Below, piece after piece: positions 49,288-59,189 of a stretch of 64,000 bases of DNA. The first letter of the stretch is position 1. Every line of letters starts with the position of its first letter. The stretch covers positions 5,828,001 to 5,892,000 of the forward strand of contig NC_010506.1 of NCBI RefSeq assembly GCF_000019525.1. Reading direction: 5' to 3'. Position numbers and translations under genes: made by a program. The stretch comes from Shewanella woodyi ATCC 51908 (lineage in GTDB: Bacteria; Pseudomonadota; Gammaproteobacteria; Enterobacterales; Shewanellaceae). The notes beneath the pieces were generated by a model. It saw only the letters and a program-made list of their open reading frames with translations. It did not search any database and was not told the origin of the DNA.

Positions 49288-49641
49288 ATGAGAGGCTGGG
49301 TTATATTAGGATTAGGTGTCGGTTTGCTCTATTACGTAGCAACCGAAACCAATAAACTGGATGAGCCTATCGCTCAATCTGAGGCTATGCTTGAAGAAAC
49401 TGTACGAAAAATACAGGGAATGACAGGCACCACAGCCATTAAAACAGATAATAAAGTCCCTCAATTAAAAAGAGAGATTGCTGAACGTTTATCCCCTAGC
49501 GAGTTAAGCACACTCGATCAAATACTTAGCTCTCCCTCTTCATTACGGAGCTTTAAAGAGGAGTACTGCTCCGGTATCACGCCAAAACACGACAGTTTAA
49601 GCCAAGAAAATATCTATTTTGTCTGTGATAAGCTGAACTAG
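49288..49641 (+). CDS. Small hypothetical protein with an N-terminal membrane segment
   Basis: 117 residues. One hydrophobic segment (residues 3-18, WVILGLGVGLLYYVA) is followed by a charged helical region (PQLKREIAERLSPSELSTLDQIL) and a Cys pair (EEYCSGIT, YFVCDKLN) that could form a disulfide. Not recognised. It is divergent from ccoG. Confidence 0.65.
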   Translation: MRGWVILGLGVGLLYYVATETNKLDEPIAQSEAMLEETVRKIQGMTGTTAIKTDNKVPQLKREIAERLSPSELSTLDQILSSPSSLRSFKEEYCSGITPKHDSLSQENIYFVCDKLN

Positions 49642-49755
49642 CTTTCTATACAATTAATCAATCCCAAGCGGCAATTATCTATAGCTGTGATTGACCTGAG
49701 TTCTGTTTAGGCCTAGCCTTTGCTCAATCTAAATTGGGTATAAAGGCTAAATATT

Positions 49756-50661
49756 ATGTCACAACAGGTCTCAGACATTTTCGATCCTAATCTATGGGAT
49801 CAGGTATCCGGGTTTGATTTTGAAGATATCACCTATCACAGAGCCAAAGATCAAGGCACTGTGCGTATCGCAATTAACCGCCCAGAATGTCGCAACTCAT
49901 TCAGACCTAAAACCGTCGATGAGCTTTTTACTGCTCTAGATCATGCAAGACAATGGTCAGATGTAGGCTGCGTACTTCTTACTGGCAACGGTCCATCAGC
50001 TAAAGATGGTGGCTGGGCATTCTGCGCGGGCGGCGATCAACGTATTCGTGGTAAAGATGGTTATAAGTATGAAGGTGAAGAGGCTAACAGTGCCGATATT
50101 GCCCGTATGGGACGCTTACACATTTTAGAGGTTCAACGACTCATACGTTTTATGCCTAAAATCGTTATTGCCGTAGTCCCTGGCTGGGCTGTAGGCGGCG
50201 GCCATAGTCTGCACGTGGTTTGTGATCTGACATTAGCCTCTAAAGAACACGCCATCTTTAAGCAGACCGATCCCGATGTGGCTAGCTTTGACTCTGGTTA
50301 CGGCAGTGCTTATCTCGCGAAGATGATAGGGCAGAAGCGGGCACGTGAGATCTTCTTCCTTGGTTTTAACTACAGTGCCGATGAAGCGTTTGATATGGGA
50401 ATGGTGAACCGCTCTATTCCACATGCCGAACTAGAAACTGAAGCGCTCAACTGGGCCCGTGAGATCAACAGTAAATCGCCAACGGCAATGCGCATGCTCA
50501 AGTATGGTTTCAATATGGCAGACGACGGTTTAGTTGGACAGCAGCTATTTGCTGGTGAAGCGACACGTTTAGCTTATGGTACAAGTGAAGCTCAAGAGGG
50601 ACGTGATGCCTTTCTGGAAAAACGGGATCAGGATTTCTCTAAATTCCCTTGGCACTACTAA
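49756..50661 (+). CDS. menB: 1,4-dihydroxy-2-naphthoyl-CoA synthase MenB
   Basis: 301 residues. Menaquinone synthesis: ring closure of o-succinylbenzoyl-CoA. Crotonase-fold motifs NRPECRNSFRPKTVDEL, WAFCAGGDQRIRGK, VPGWAVGGGHSLHVVCDL and the catalytic-loop segment TDPDVASFDSGYGSAYLA are diagnostic of MenB. Followed by a terminator. Confidence 0.95.
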   Translation: MSQQVSDIFDPNLWDQVSGFDFEDITYHRAKDQGTVRIAINRPECRNSFRPKTVDELFTALDHARQWSDVGCVLLTGNGPSAKDGGWAFCAGGDQRIRGKDGYKYEGEEANSADIARMGRLHILEVQRLIRFMPKIVIAVVPGWAVGGGHSLHVVCDLTLASKEHAIFKQTDPDVASFDSGYGSAYLAKMIGQKRAREIFFLGFNYSADEAFDMGMVNRSIPHAELETEALNWAREINSKSPTAMRMLKYGFNMADDGLVGQQLFAGEATRLAYGTSEAQEGRDAFLEKRDQDFSKFPWHY

Positions 50662-50695
50662 TTTACAGCTAATAAGATAAAAGCTTAAAACTTGT

Positions 50696-50730
50696 AAACC
50701 CATTAATATATTCACTTTATTGATGGGTTT
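50696..50730 (+). terminator. Terminator after menB
   Basis: AAACCCATTAA (50696-50706) pairs with TTGATGGGTTT (50720-50730), with one wobble pair. The T-run is short. Confidence 0.6.
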
Positions 50731-50797
50731 ATAACTATTAAACCTTTCTAATCGACAACTCCTATCAAACTAATCTATCTAAACCTCTTTAAAATAC

Positions 50798-50818
50798 AAA
50801 TGAGAACCATTATCATTT
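50798..50818 (+). promoter_or_regulatory. Fur box
   Basis: AAATGAGAACCATTATCATTT, a 21-bp imperfect palindrome with the GAGAAxxATTATCATT core of Fur boxes, lies 30 bp before the DUF2061 gene. The site upstream of the TonB receptor (61381-61401) has the same AAATGAGAA start. Confidence 0.75.
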
Positions 50819-50847
50819 GATTATCGACTTAATAGAGGCAACCCATC

Positions 50848-51042
50848 ATGACTAAAACACTTACCTTTGCAATATTACATTTCAGCGTAGCTTTCACTAT
50901 TACCTACTTGTTGACTGGTAGCATAGTTATCGGTGGAGCAGTTGCCCTTATTGAGCCTAGTGTTAATACCGTTGTTTTTTACTTCCATGAAAAGGTATGG
51001 AAGAGACTTGAAAAAAACAGTAATAACACCATTACCGCATGA
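50848..51042 (+). CDS. DUF2061 small membrane protein
   Basis: 64 residues with two helices (about 5-25 and 26-46) and the DUF2061 signature SVAFTITYLLTGSIVIGGAVAL...NTVVFYFHEKVW. The role is unknown. The Fur box upstream suggests iron-responsive expression. Confidence 0.82.
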   Translation: MTKTLTFAILHFSVAFTITYLLTGSIVIGGAVALIEPSVNTVVFYFHEKVWKRLEKNSNNTITA

Positions 51043-51111
51043 GAAAGCGAACATGAGTTTGAGAGCTCCTCTCTCTTAAGTAGAAGAGGAGGCTAGAATC
51101 ACCGCTATGCA

Positions 51112-51777
51112 CTAGCTAGATATCTGGTTGGCCTTAATCTCTCTGAGGTAGCGATAGATGGAGTGAACAGAGATATCCAACCGAGTAGCGGCAACTTGCG
51201 CACTATCTTTAAGCTCAAACACACCGAGATCATAAAGTTGTGTCACAATCTCACGACTCTTTTTAGAGGGAGCAATATCCACATTGCCTCTCACGTCACT
51301 ATTAACACTATCAATCGTACTATGCAGTGCTTCATCAATATTACGGGCAAACACCTCTGGCGTGCTGGTCATCTCAGTATTAACCATATTGTCTGGCATC
51401 ATAGTGCGCAGTACAGATTGCAGAGGTGCATCCATATCGGTATTGATACACAGCAGTCCAATAGCCCGATTCTGACCATTACGGATTATGGTCGTAATTG
51501 AGCGTAGAGTTTTACCCGTAGCGCATTTAGTTAAATAGGAGTTAGAGATATCCTGGCCAGTTTTTAACTTTAAAAGGGCTAAATTGGTGACAGGTGCACC
51601 CAGCTTTCTCCCAGTGACATGACCATTGGCAATCTTTATCACCGAAGGGTCACGAGAATCTAAGCTATGAAGCACGACTTCGGTATGCTCACCATACATG
51701 GCAGCAATCCCTTCGACGACATTCTCCATCGACCTCAATATCTCAAAATCACTTTTTGTTAGCTCTTGCAGTTTCAC
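51112..51777 (-). CDS. YheO-type transcriptional regulator
   Basis: 221 residues. N-terminal YheO PAS-like domain (GIAAMYGEHTEVVLHSLD, PSVIKIANGHVTGRKLGAP, STTIIRNG-type ITTIIRNGQNRAIGLLCINTD) and a C-terminal HTH (KKSREIVTQLYDLGVFELKDSAQVAATRLDISVHSIYRYL). It lies 42 bp downstream of cyuA and is probably in its operon, so a cysteine-related or other amino-acid ligand is plausible. Confidence 0.85.
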   Translation of the reverse strand: MKLQELTKSDFEILRSMENVVEGIAAMYGEHTEVVLHSLDSRDPSVIKIANGHVTGRKLGAPVTNLALLKLKTGQDISNSYLTKCATGKTLRSITTIIRNGQNRAIGLLCINTDMDAPLQSVLRTMMPDNMVNTEMTSTPEVFARNIDEALHSTIDSVNSDVRGNVDIAPSKKSREIVTQLYDLGVFELKDSAQVAATRLDISVHSIYRYLREIKANQISS

Positions 51778-51819
51778 ATCTAACCCTTTTATTTATCCAT
51801 TTCTATCTACGGTAACGAA

Positions 51820-53097
51820 CTATGCAGACATGATATTGATGATAGTGGTGTCCGTTGATGGCATACCATGACTGATCATCTGGCCAATGTTGATAATCGT
51901 TTGTTCAACATCCTTAGCAATAATCCCCTGCCCAGAAACAGAGCGGGAGTTCATCGCCATTAAGAAGGCTCTTACAGCGGCGCAAGATGAAGTACTAACC
52001 TTCATTGCACAGGAAGCTTTAGCACCGTCGCAAACCATACCTGAGCTATCACTGATAACATTTTGGATAGCAAAACAGGACTGCTCAAAACTTCCACCAG
52101 CCAAGTATACCATGGCCATCGCAGCCGCAGCACTGGTCACTGTATTGCCACAGAAAGCCGATAGAGGAGGATAATGAGACTTAATATAGATAGCGCCAAG
52201 GTGACTTAAAATTAACGCTCTCGCCAATTGTTCATCACTGTTTTTATAATGCTTTGCAGCGATAACGACAGGGATCGTCGCAGCAATACCTTGATTACCA
52301 CTGCCAAGATTACTCATCGCAGGAAGTGTTGCTCCGCCCATACGCGCATCTGATGCAGCAGCGGTTTCCATCACAATTTTATTCAGCAGATCGTTAGATA
52401 AAATCCCTTCATCGATACTCTTCTTCATTGTACGACCGACTTCAAGTCCGTAGGAGTTTGTCATCCCCTCATCTGACAACTTGGTATTGAGATCCGCGGC
52501 CTGAAGGATAAATGCTATCTTCTCCAGCTCTACTTGAGTGGCAAACTCATAGATAGAGGCGATATTAATATCGACCCCTTCACAGATAGAGCCTGTAGAG
52601 GTTGCACTTGATTCATCGGCTATAAAATTAATTTTTCCGTTCAGTTGCTTCTCAACAATTAAGGTGTGACCGCCGCAAATTTTAACCAGCGACTCTCTGC
52701 CCTCAAACTTTGCGATAACGCAGCAATAGATAAATTCATCGGTAACGGTACGCTTAACAGACACTTTGCCAGCATCTATCATCTCCTGAGCCTGTAAAAC
52801 CTGCTCAGGTGTTATCGCTGCTAATACTTCAAGGCCAGCATCAGCATTGCCGCCAATCGCTCCCGAGGCAGCTGCAATTGCAAGACCTATCTTTCCTGTT
52901 CCAGGAACAAATACTCCCATTGAGTTTTTATAAAGGTTATCCGAAACAAAAACCTCTAATGAGTCAGGCACGGAACAACCTAACTCCTGAACAGCAACCG
53001 CTGCACCATAGGCGGCTGCAATAGGTTCGGTACAGCCAAGCGCAGGTTTAACAACTTGGTTAATGATCTCAATATACTTTTGCCACACTGGTTTCAT
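51820..53097 (-). CDS. cyuA: L-cysteine desulfidase family protein CyuA (UPF0597)
   Basis: 425 residues. Degrades L-cysteine to pyruvate, sulfide and ammonia in characterised members (YhaM/CyuA). Conserved Cys segments: [16 protein letters not shown] near residue 20, GSICEGVD near 168, [14 protein letters not shown] near 313 and [11 protein letters not shown] near 356, fitting an Fe-S dehydratase. It is divergent from a HAAAP-family permease, as cysteine uptake and degradation are linked in E. coli (cyuPA). Confidence 0.87.
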   Translation of the reverse strand: MKPVWQKYIEIINQVVKPALGCTEPIAAAYGAAVAVQELGCSVPDSLEVFVSDNLYKNSMGVFVPGTGKIGLAIAAASGAIGGNADAGLEVLAAITPEQVLQAQEMIDAGKVSVKRTVTDEFIYCCVIAKFEGRESLVKICGGHTLIVEKQLNGKINFIADESSATSTGSICEGVDINIASIYEFATQVELEKIAFILQAADLNTKLSDEGMTNSYGLEVGRTMKKSIDEGILSNDLLNKIVMETAAASDARMGGATLPAMSNLGSGNQGIAATIPVVIAAKHYKNSDEQLARALILSHLGAIYIKSHYPPLSAFCGNTVTSAAAAMAMVYLAGGSFEQSCFAIQNVISDSSGMVCDGAKASCAMKVSTSSCAAVRAFLMAMNSRSVSGQGIIAKDVEQTIINIGQMISHGMPSTDTTIINIMSA

Positions 53098-53353
53098 GGG
53101 AATACCTTCAAATATTTTTTCATTTTAGCGCTAGCTAACATTGCAACATTATTTTCATTATCAAGTAAAAATGCAACTTAATTTTAGTTTTATATCGAAA
53201 AACAGTAGAGAGAAACGCTATAGATCCCATATACAAAGCAGTTTAAGAGCTTTGTCTCGCATTACAAATAAGTTAAGTGATTTTGGTTGTGGAGTTTAAA
53301 ATGTTCAAATATATTTGCGCAATAAAATAAAACAATATCAATTAGGGTGATGT

Positions 53354-54655
53354 ATGACTGCAAGTATTGCGACAGTAGAGATATCCCGCGACACCTCAAC
53401 GGCTGCGGAATGGAAAGAAGCGACTCGATTTGACAGTACCGATTGGGGCTGGATTGTAATGAGTATAGGTATGGCCATAGGTGCAGGTATCGTTTTCTTA
53501 CCTATACAAGTTGGCGTAATGGGTCTTTGGGTATTTTTACTCTCCTCCATTATTGGCTACCCAGCCATGTACCTATTTCAAAAACTGTTTATTAATACAT
53601 TAGCTGAATCTAAAAAGTGTACCGATTATCCTGGTGTAATTTCAGGTTATCTTGGTAAAAACTGGGGAGTTGCATTAGGGGTACTCTACTTCTTAATGTT
53701 AGTGATCTGGGTGCTGGTTTACTCACTCGCAGTCACCAATGACAGCGCCTCCTATCTCCACTCATTCGGCGTTACCGAAGGAGATCTAAGTGATAATGTT
53801 TTCTACGGTTTAGGCCTTATCTGCGTACTAGTTTTCATCGGCTCTAAAGGCGAAAAGCTGCTGTTTAAACTGTCAGGCTTTATGGCTGTAACAGTTCTCT
53901 GTCTCGTTGGCGTGATGGGTGTACTTCTGATCGCTCGTTGGGATATCAACAATATTCCTGAGATGGGCCAATTTGGCTCTATGATGAAAGATGCGATTAT
54001 CACCTTGCCATTTACCCTAACCTCAATTCTCTTTATTCAATCATTGAGCCCTATGGTTATCTCATACCGAGCCCATGAAAAATCAATTGAGGTGGCACGC
54101 TATAAATCAACACGTGCAATGACAATAGCCTTCTCTCTCCTCTTCGTTATTGTGTTCTTCTTCGCGGTATCGTTCACCTTTGCCATTAGCCAAGAACAAG
54201 CCACAGAAGCGATGAATAAGAACATCTCTGCTCTTGCTATTATTGCGCATTACTTTCCAGGGAGCTGGGCAACGATTACAGGTGTGGTGATTAATATCTT
54301 CGCCATTGTGACCTCATTCTTTGGTGTATTCCTCGCATTCAAGGAAGCCTGTAAAGGTTTGGCGATGAATCTACTGCTACGTAAATTCAAAGAGTCTCAA
54401 GTAAATAAGGCGAAAGTAGATAAGCTAGTTACTGTCTTTATTATCTTACTCGCATGGTCAGCTATCGCACTTAATGCGCCTATCTTGTCATTTACTTCAA
54501 TCTGCAGCCCTATCTTTGGTCTGGTTGGTTGTTTAATCCCAGCTTACCTAGTGTATAAAGTGCCACAGTTAAACAAGTATAAAGGTCCAGCAACTAACTT
54601 CATCATTATCACTGGTGTACTCCTTTGTATATCTCCCTTTATTGCATTTAGCTAA
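53354..54655 (+). CDS. HAAAP-family amino-acid permease (SdaC/CyuP-like)
   Basis: 433 residues with about eleven helices. Signature DWGWIVMSIGMAIGAGIVFLPIQVG near the N terminus is typical of the serine/threonine/cysteine HAAAP carriers. AGGGTGAT ribosome site before the ATG. Divergent cyuA suggests cysteine or serine import. Followed by two terminator hairpins. Confidence 0.87.
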   Translation: MTASIATVEISRDTSTAAEWKEATRFDSTDWGWIVMSIGMAIGAGIVFLPIQVGVMGLWVFLLSSIIGYPAMYLFQKLFINTLAESKKCTDYPGVISGYLGKNWGVALGVLYFLMLVIWVLVYSLAVTNDSASYLHSFGVTEGDLSDNVFYGLGLICVLVFIGSKGEKLLFKLSGFMAVTVLCLVGVMGVLLIARWDINNIPEMGQFGSMMKDAIITLPFTLTSILFIQSLSPMVISYRAHEKSIEVARYKSTRAMTIAFSLLFVIVFFFAVSFTFAISQEQATEAMNKNISALAIIAHYFPGSWATITGVVINIFAIVTSFFGVFLAFKEACKGLAMNLLLRKFKESQVNKAKVDKLVTVFIILLAWSAIALNAPILSFTSICSPIFGLVGCLIPAYLVYKVPQLNKYKGPATNFIIITGVLLCISPFIAFS

Positions 54656-54666
54656 CCTGCTCATAG

Positions 54667-54692
54667 ACGCCCTTTAGGGGCGTTTATTTTTT
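54667..54692 (+). terminator. Terminator after the HAAAP permease gene
   Basis: ACGCCC (54667-54672) pairs with GGGCGT (54678-54683), and TTATTTTTT follows. Confidence 0.88.
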
Positions 54693-54706
54693 CCAGACAA
54701 AAAAAT

Positions 54707-54730
54707 TCCCGCTATAAGCGGGAGTTTTCT
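54707..54730 (+). terminator. Second terminator hairpin
   Basis: TCCCGCT (54707-54713) pairs with AGCGGGA (54717-54723), then GTTTTCTTTT. Tandem with the preceding one. Confidence 0.7.
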
Positions 54731-54950
54731 TTTAAATATAGACCAAAACCAGATAAGCGCGAATTCCCCCTCAACCAAGTATGACTAAGCCAGCATAAAC
54801 TCCCGCTAATTTAGAGGTGACCGACTCCTTTTTTGAGCACTTCAGATACCTACCCAAGTTAACTAGAACAGTAAGATATTGTCTGTAAATACAAAAATAA
54901 TTCCAAAATATATAAAAAGGTATAACAACGCCTAACGATGGAGCTTATCA

Positions 54951-56255
54951 ATGAAAAAAACAGATACTCTAAAACTACACCAATTTCTACTTCCTATAGT
55001 CACAGTCGGGCTCATCTCTCTTTTAGGGTGTGAATCAAAAGTAGTTCAAACGAGTCGAGAAGCTTTATCCACTATCTATGTAGCCTCCAACAAGGCTGAC
55101 GGCAACACAGTGGTTGGCTTTCGCAGTCTAGCAAATGGGAAATTTAAACAGCTTGGTGAGTTTCCAACAGGTGGAGAAGGTACGGGCGATCTTGAAATAC
55201 CAGCTCTTCAAAAAGATGAAACACACCCTCTTGCCAATGGTGATGATCCTCTTATTTCTGCCAATGGTATTGTTGCGACCGATGATGGTCGACACGTACT
55301 TGTCGTGAACGCTGGTGATTCGACTATCAGCCTATTAAGAGTAAATAAGGACGGCTCACTCACACAGAAAAATACAGTCGAAGCGGGTGATAAATTTCCG
55401 GTAAGTATTGCCAGTCATGGTCAACATGTGGTGGTTGCTAGCGTAGGAGTCGATAACGGTAACGGCAGTATCAGTGCTTATATTATCAATACTGACAATA
55501 GATTAACGCTAGTACCAGGTTCTCGTCGAGATCTCAAAGCGAGACCTTCTACTACCTCTTTCAGCCATGATGGAAAACACTTAATCGTAAATGAGCTGGT
55601 TACTGGAAAAATAAAAATCTTTAGGATGTTAGATAACTCATTGTCAGCAGAACCCATTTCCACCATCAACTCCCCGCGCACAGCTAAGCGATTTCAGGCT
55701 ATTCCGGTGGGATTTGATACTGGGGTATCAGACAGTGGCGATCTAATTTTTATGTCAGAGGCCCGTTTTTTAACCCCTGAATTTGGATTACGTGAACAAG
55801 CCAATGTTGTACCGCAAACACCAAAATACTCTTGGCAAACAGGCTCACTTTCCAGTTACACCTTAGATGGGCAAGGCAATATAAGTCTAGTTTCAGCAGA
55901 TGTCCTCACAGGTAATAGTGTTGAGGGCGGAGAGATAGCCAACTGCTGGGTTGCACTCTCTCCAGATCAAAAAACACTATGGGCTGCGAATGCACTATCC
56001 AGCTCCATTAGTTCATTTGATATTAGCAATGACGGCTCTGTTCGATTAAAGAATGCCACCGCCTACAAATCTAAACCTGAAATGCTTTTCTTTAGCGACT
56101 TAGATACTAGTCATGACGGTAAGGAGTTATATCAACTGGTCGGCAATATGGGTCAGGTGATGATATTCGATATTCAAAACAATGGTGACTTAACAGTTAA
56201 ACAGACACTAAGCGGATTACCAAAGCTAGGAGCTTATGGTTTGCTAGTTCTATAG
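54951..56255 (+). CDS. Beta-propeller (lactonase-like) lipoprotein
   Basis: 434 residues. A lipoprotein signal ends in ISLLGC (Cys about 27). Repeated blades such as IYVASNKADGNTVVGF, HVLVVNAGDSTISLLRVNKDGSLTQ, KTLWAANALSSSISSFDISNDGS and KELYQLVGNMGQVMIFDIQNNGDL fit the 6-phosphogluconolactonase-like seven-bladed propeller (PF10282). The lipoprotein form suggests an envelope protein whose substrate is unknown. Confidence 0.8.
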   Translation: MKKTDTLKLHQFLLPIVTVGLISLLGCESKVVQTSREALSTIYVASNKADGNTVVGFRSLANGKFKQLGEFPTGGEGTGDLEIPALQKDETHPLANGDDPLISANGIVATDDGRHVLVVNAGDSTISLLRVNKDGSLTQKNTVEAGDKFPVSIASHGQHVVVASVGVDNGNGSISAYIINTDNRLTLVPGSRRDLKARPSTTSFSHDGKHLIVNELVTGKIKIFRMLDNSLSAEPISTINSPRTAKRFQAIPVGFDTGVSDSGDLIFMSEARFLTPEFGLREQANVVPQTPKYSWQTGSLSSYTLDGQGNISLVSADVLTGNSVEGGEIANCWVALSPDQKTLWAANALSSSISSFDISNDGSVRLKNATAYKSKPEMLFFSDLDTSHDGKELYQLVGNMGQVMIFDIQNNGDLTVKQTLSGLPKLGAYGLLVL

Positions 56256-56291
56256 CGCCTTTGTACTTTGTCTATATCATTAGTTGAAAAC

Positions 56292-56326
56292 AAAAATGGC
56301 GGCTCCATAAGGAAACCGCCATTTAA
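56292..56326. terminator. Bidirectional terminator between the propeller gene and glmS
   Basis: AAATGGCGG (56294-56302) pairs with CCGCCATTT (56316-56324). On the minus strand a T-run follows; it serves glmS and the convergent lipoprotein gene. Confidence 0.8.
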
Positions 56327-56357
56327 ATCTCACCCAATAGAGTAAGAGTTAAACCGA

Positions 56358-58187
56358 TTACTCTACCGTTACCGATTTAGCTAAGTTACGTGGTTGATCC
56401 ACATCAGTACCTTTAATTAAGGCAACATGGTAAGAGAGTAATTGCAAAGGTATGGTGTAGATAAGCGCTGCCATAAACTCATCACAATGAGGCACTTGAA
56501 TCACTTTCATGGTGTCATCAGACTCAAACTCAGCATCCACATCGGCAAATACGTACATCAAGCCACCACGAGCACGTACCTCTTCAACATTCGATTTTAA
56601 CTTTTCAAGCAGCTCGTTGTTTGGCGCAACCACAATCACAGGCATATCGGCATCGATCAAAGCCAGTGGACCATGCTTTAGCTCGCCAGATGCATAAGCT
56701 TCGGCGTGAATGTAGGAGATCTCTTTAAGCTTAAGTGCCCCTTCCATCGCGATTGGATATTGGTCGCCACGACCTAAAAACAGTGCGTGATGCTTGTCAG
56801 CAAAATCTTCGGCAAGTTCAGCAATAGCATCATCTAATCCAAGTGCTTGCTCAACTTTAGCTGGCATAGATTGTAAGCTTTGAGTAATTTTAGCCTGCAT
56901 CTCATCTGACATACCATTATGGCGACCCACAACCGCTGTTAGCATCAACAGACCAGCAAGCTGAACCGTGAACGCTTTAGTAGACGCAACACCTATCTCG
57001 GCGCCAGCTTTCATCATATACGCCATATCTGATTCACGTACCAGAGATGAACCCGGTGAGTTACAGATGGTCATAGTGGCTTTGTAGCCCATCTCTTTTG
57101 CCAAACGCAGTGCAGCTAAAGTATCCGCCGTTTCACCAGACTGAGAGATAGTGACTAACAAGCTGTTAGGGAACATATGAGATTTGCGGTAACGGAACTC
57201 AGATGCGATCTCTACGTTACAGGAAACACCAGCCCAATCCTCTAGCCAGTAACGTGCAGCCATTCCCGCATGGTAGCTGGTACCACAAGCAATAATTTGT
57301 ACGTGTTTAATATCTTTTAGAAACTCAGCAGCGTTCTCACCAAATGCTGAGTCCAACACAGTCCCGCTAGCAATACGCCCCTCTAAAGTATGGGCTATAG
57401 CACGTGGCTGCTCGTAGATCTCTTTTAGCATGTAATGACGGTACTCCCCTTTATCACCAGCATCATGGGTCACTTCAGACTCTTTTACTTCACGCTCAAC
57501 AGCATTACCATCAATATCAAAAATGCTAACCGTACGACGTGTCACCTCAGCAACATCCCCCTCCTCTAAGAAAGCAAAAGAGCGTGTAACTGGAAGTAAA
57601 GCTAACTGATCGGAAGCAACAAAGTTCTCCCCAAGACCAAAACCGATAACCAATGGACTACCGCTACGGGCAACAATCATACGGTCACTGTCTGTACGGT
57701 CGATAACCACAGTACCGTAAGCACCTTCAAGCTGTTTCACCGTTGCTTGTACTGCAGCTAGTAGTGTGTCGTGGCTCTTTAACTCATGGTGTACTAGATG
57801 GCAGATAACTTCGGTATCTGTATCTGATGTGAAGACATAACCTAAGCCTTTAAGCATCTCACGTAGCTTGTTGTGGTTTTCAATAATACCGTTGTGAACA
57901 ACAGCAATATCACCGCTAGAGAGATGAGGATGAGCATTACGCTCACTTGGCTCGCCATGAGTAGCCCAGCGCGTATGAGCGATACCTGTACCGCCTACTA
58001 ATGGAGAATCATCAAGTGCAGCCGATAGCTCCTGCACCTTACCAACACGACGAGTCGTTCTTAGCTCTCCATCATTAATAACGGCGACACCAGCTGAATC
58101 ATATCCACGATATTCAAGACGTCTAAGTCCCTCAACCAAAATTTCAGCAACATCCCTTTGCGCCACAGCGCCTACGATTCCACACAT
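56358..58187 (-). CDS. glmS: Glutamine-fructose-6-phosphate aminotransferase GlmS
   Basis: 609 residues. First step of UDP-GlcNAc synthesis. N-terminal nucleophile Cys2 (MCGIVG), [17 protein letters not shown] glutaminase motif, two SIS isomerase domains ([51 protein letters not shown]) and the C terminus [13 protein letters not shown]. glmU is encoded 3.3 kb away on the same strand. Confidence 0.97.
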   Translation of the reverse strand: MCGIVGAVAQRDVAEILVEGLRRLEYRGYDSAGVAVINDGELRTTRRVGKVQELSAALDDSPLVGGTGIAHTRWATHGEPSERNAHPHLSSGDIAVVHNGIIENHNKLREMLKGLGYVFTSDTDTEVICHLVHHELKSHDTLLAAVQATVKQLEGAYGTVVIDRTDSDRMIVARSGSPLVIGFGLGENFVASDQLALLPVTRSFAFLEEGDVAEVTRRTVSIFDIDGNAVEREVKESEVTHDAGDKGEYRHYMLKEIYEQPRAIAHTLEGRIASGTVLDSAFGENAAEFLKDIKHVQIIACGTSYHAGMAARYWLEDWAGVSCNVEIASEFRYRKSHMFPNSLLVTISQSGETADTLAALRLAKEMGYKATMTICNSPGSSLVRESDMAYMMKAGAEIGVASTKAFTVQLAGLLMLTAVVGRHNGMSDEMQAKITQSLQSMPAKVEQALGLDDAIAELAEDFADKHHALFLGRGDQYPIAMEGALKLKEISYIHAEAYASGELKHGPLALIDADMPVIVVAPNNELLEKLKSNVEEVRARGGLMYVFADVDAEFESDDTMKVIQVPHCDEFMAALIYTIPLQLLSYHVALIKGTDVDQPRNLAKSVTVE

Positions 58188-58237
58188 ATTGATTACCTAA
58201 TCTCTATAAACCAGAGTTAAAATTAAAATGAATTTGC

Positions 58238-59008
58238 TTAACTTACATGGCGTGCAAGTATGACCCGCACACCATGGTTAGTAATACTTTCAACCGCTTC
58301 TGCGGCAAGTCTGTCATCGGTAACAAGCACGCTCACCTTGCTCCATGGCAGCTCTAAATTAGGGATACGTCGCCCAACCTTGTCGGACTCAAGCATCACA
58401 ATGACTTCCCGTGATACTTCTGCCATCACCTTACTAAGACCAGTTAACTCATTGAAGGTAGTAGTGCCGCGCTCGAGATCGATACCGTCGGCACCGATAA
58501 AAAGCTGATCAAAGTTATATGAACGCAATACTTGCTCGGCAACCTGTCCCTGAAAAGATTCAGAATGGGGATCCCAAGTACCACCTGTCATCAACAGAGT
58601 TGGCTCATTTTCCAGCTCATGTATCGCATTGGCCAACTGCAGAGAGTTGGTCATCACAAGCAGACCACGCTTACTGTTTAACTGCTGAATAAGCCCAGAT
58701 GTCGTACTGCCGCTGTCGATAATGATGCGATTATGATCATTGATAAGTTCTGCCGCAGTTTCGGCAATCGATAACTTATTGGGTGCTATCTTGGCAGTAA
58801 ACTGCTGTGTCACCTCATCAGGGATAGCAACCGCGCCACCATAACGACGTAACAAGAGACCTGTTTTCTCTAGTGCAGCTAGGTCTTTACGAATAGTGAC
58901 CTCAGATGTTTCGAAACGAGTAGATAACTCATCAACACTGACCTCACCCTGTTCATTTAGGATGCTGATAATGCTATGTCGGCGCTGCTGGGTATTACGT
59001 TTGTTCAT
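58238..59008 (-). CDS. DeoR-family transcriptional regulator next to glmS
   Basis: 256 residues. DeoR winged helix (RRHSIISILNEQGEVSVDELSTRFETSEVTIRKDLAALEKTGLLLRRYGGAV) and a sugar-phosphate sensor domain (IIIDSGSTTSGLIQ, LFIGADGIDLERGTTTFNELT). It is 50 bp upstream of glmS. Control of glmS or amino-sugar metabolism is inferred from position. Confidence 0.88.
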   Translation of the reverse strand: MNKRNTQQRRHSIISILNEQGEVSVDELSTRFETSEVTIRKDLAALEKTGLLLRRYGGAVAIPDEVTQQFTAKIAPNKLSIAETAAELINDHNRIIIDSGSTTSGLIQQLNSKRGLLVMTNSLQLANAIHELENEPTLLMTGGTWDPHSESFQGQVAEQVLRSYNFDQLFIGADGIDLERGTTTFNELTGLSKVMAEVSREVIVMLESDKVGRRIPNLELPWSKVSVLVTDDRLAAEAVESITNHGVRVILARHVS

Positions 59009-59113
59009 AAAACCTTTCAGTTAAGTTTCGTTTCGAAAGATGCATTATAGTGAAACGAAACTTTTTTACCAGTTTTGAAACTAGATAAAGATCAAAAAGT
59101 GCCAAAATTTAAG

Positions 59114-59144
59114 CAAAAAAAGCCCCTATCCAAGATAGAGGCTT
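59114..59144 (-). terminator. Terminator of the TonB receptor gene
   Basis: AAGCCCCTATC (59120-59130) pairs with GATAGAGGCTT (59134-59144), with one mismatch. On the minus strand TTTTTTTGC follows. Confidence 0.8.
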
Positions 59145-59189
59145 ATTTATTAAAGAATTTTATCAAAGAGTTAATCAATAAATATCAAT

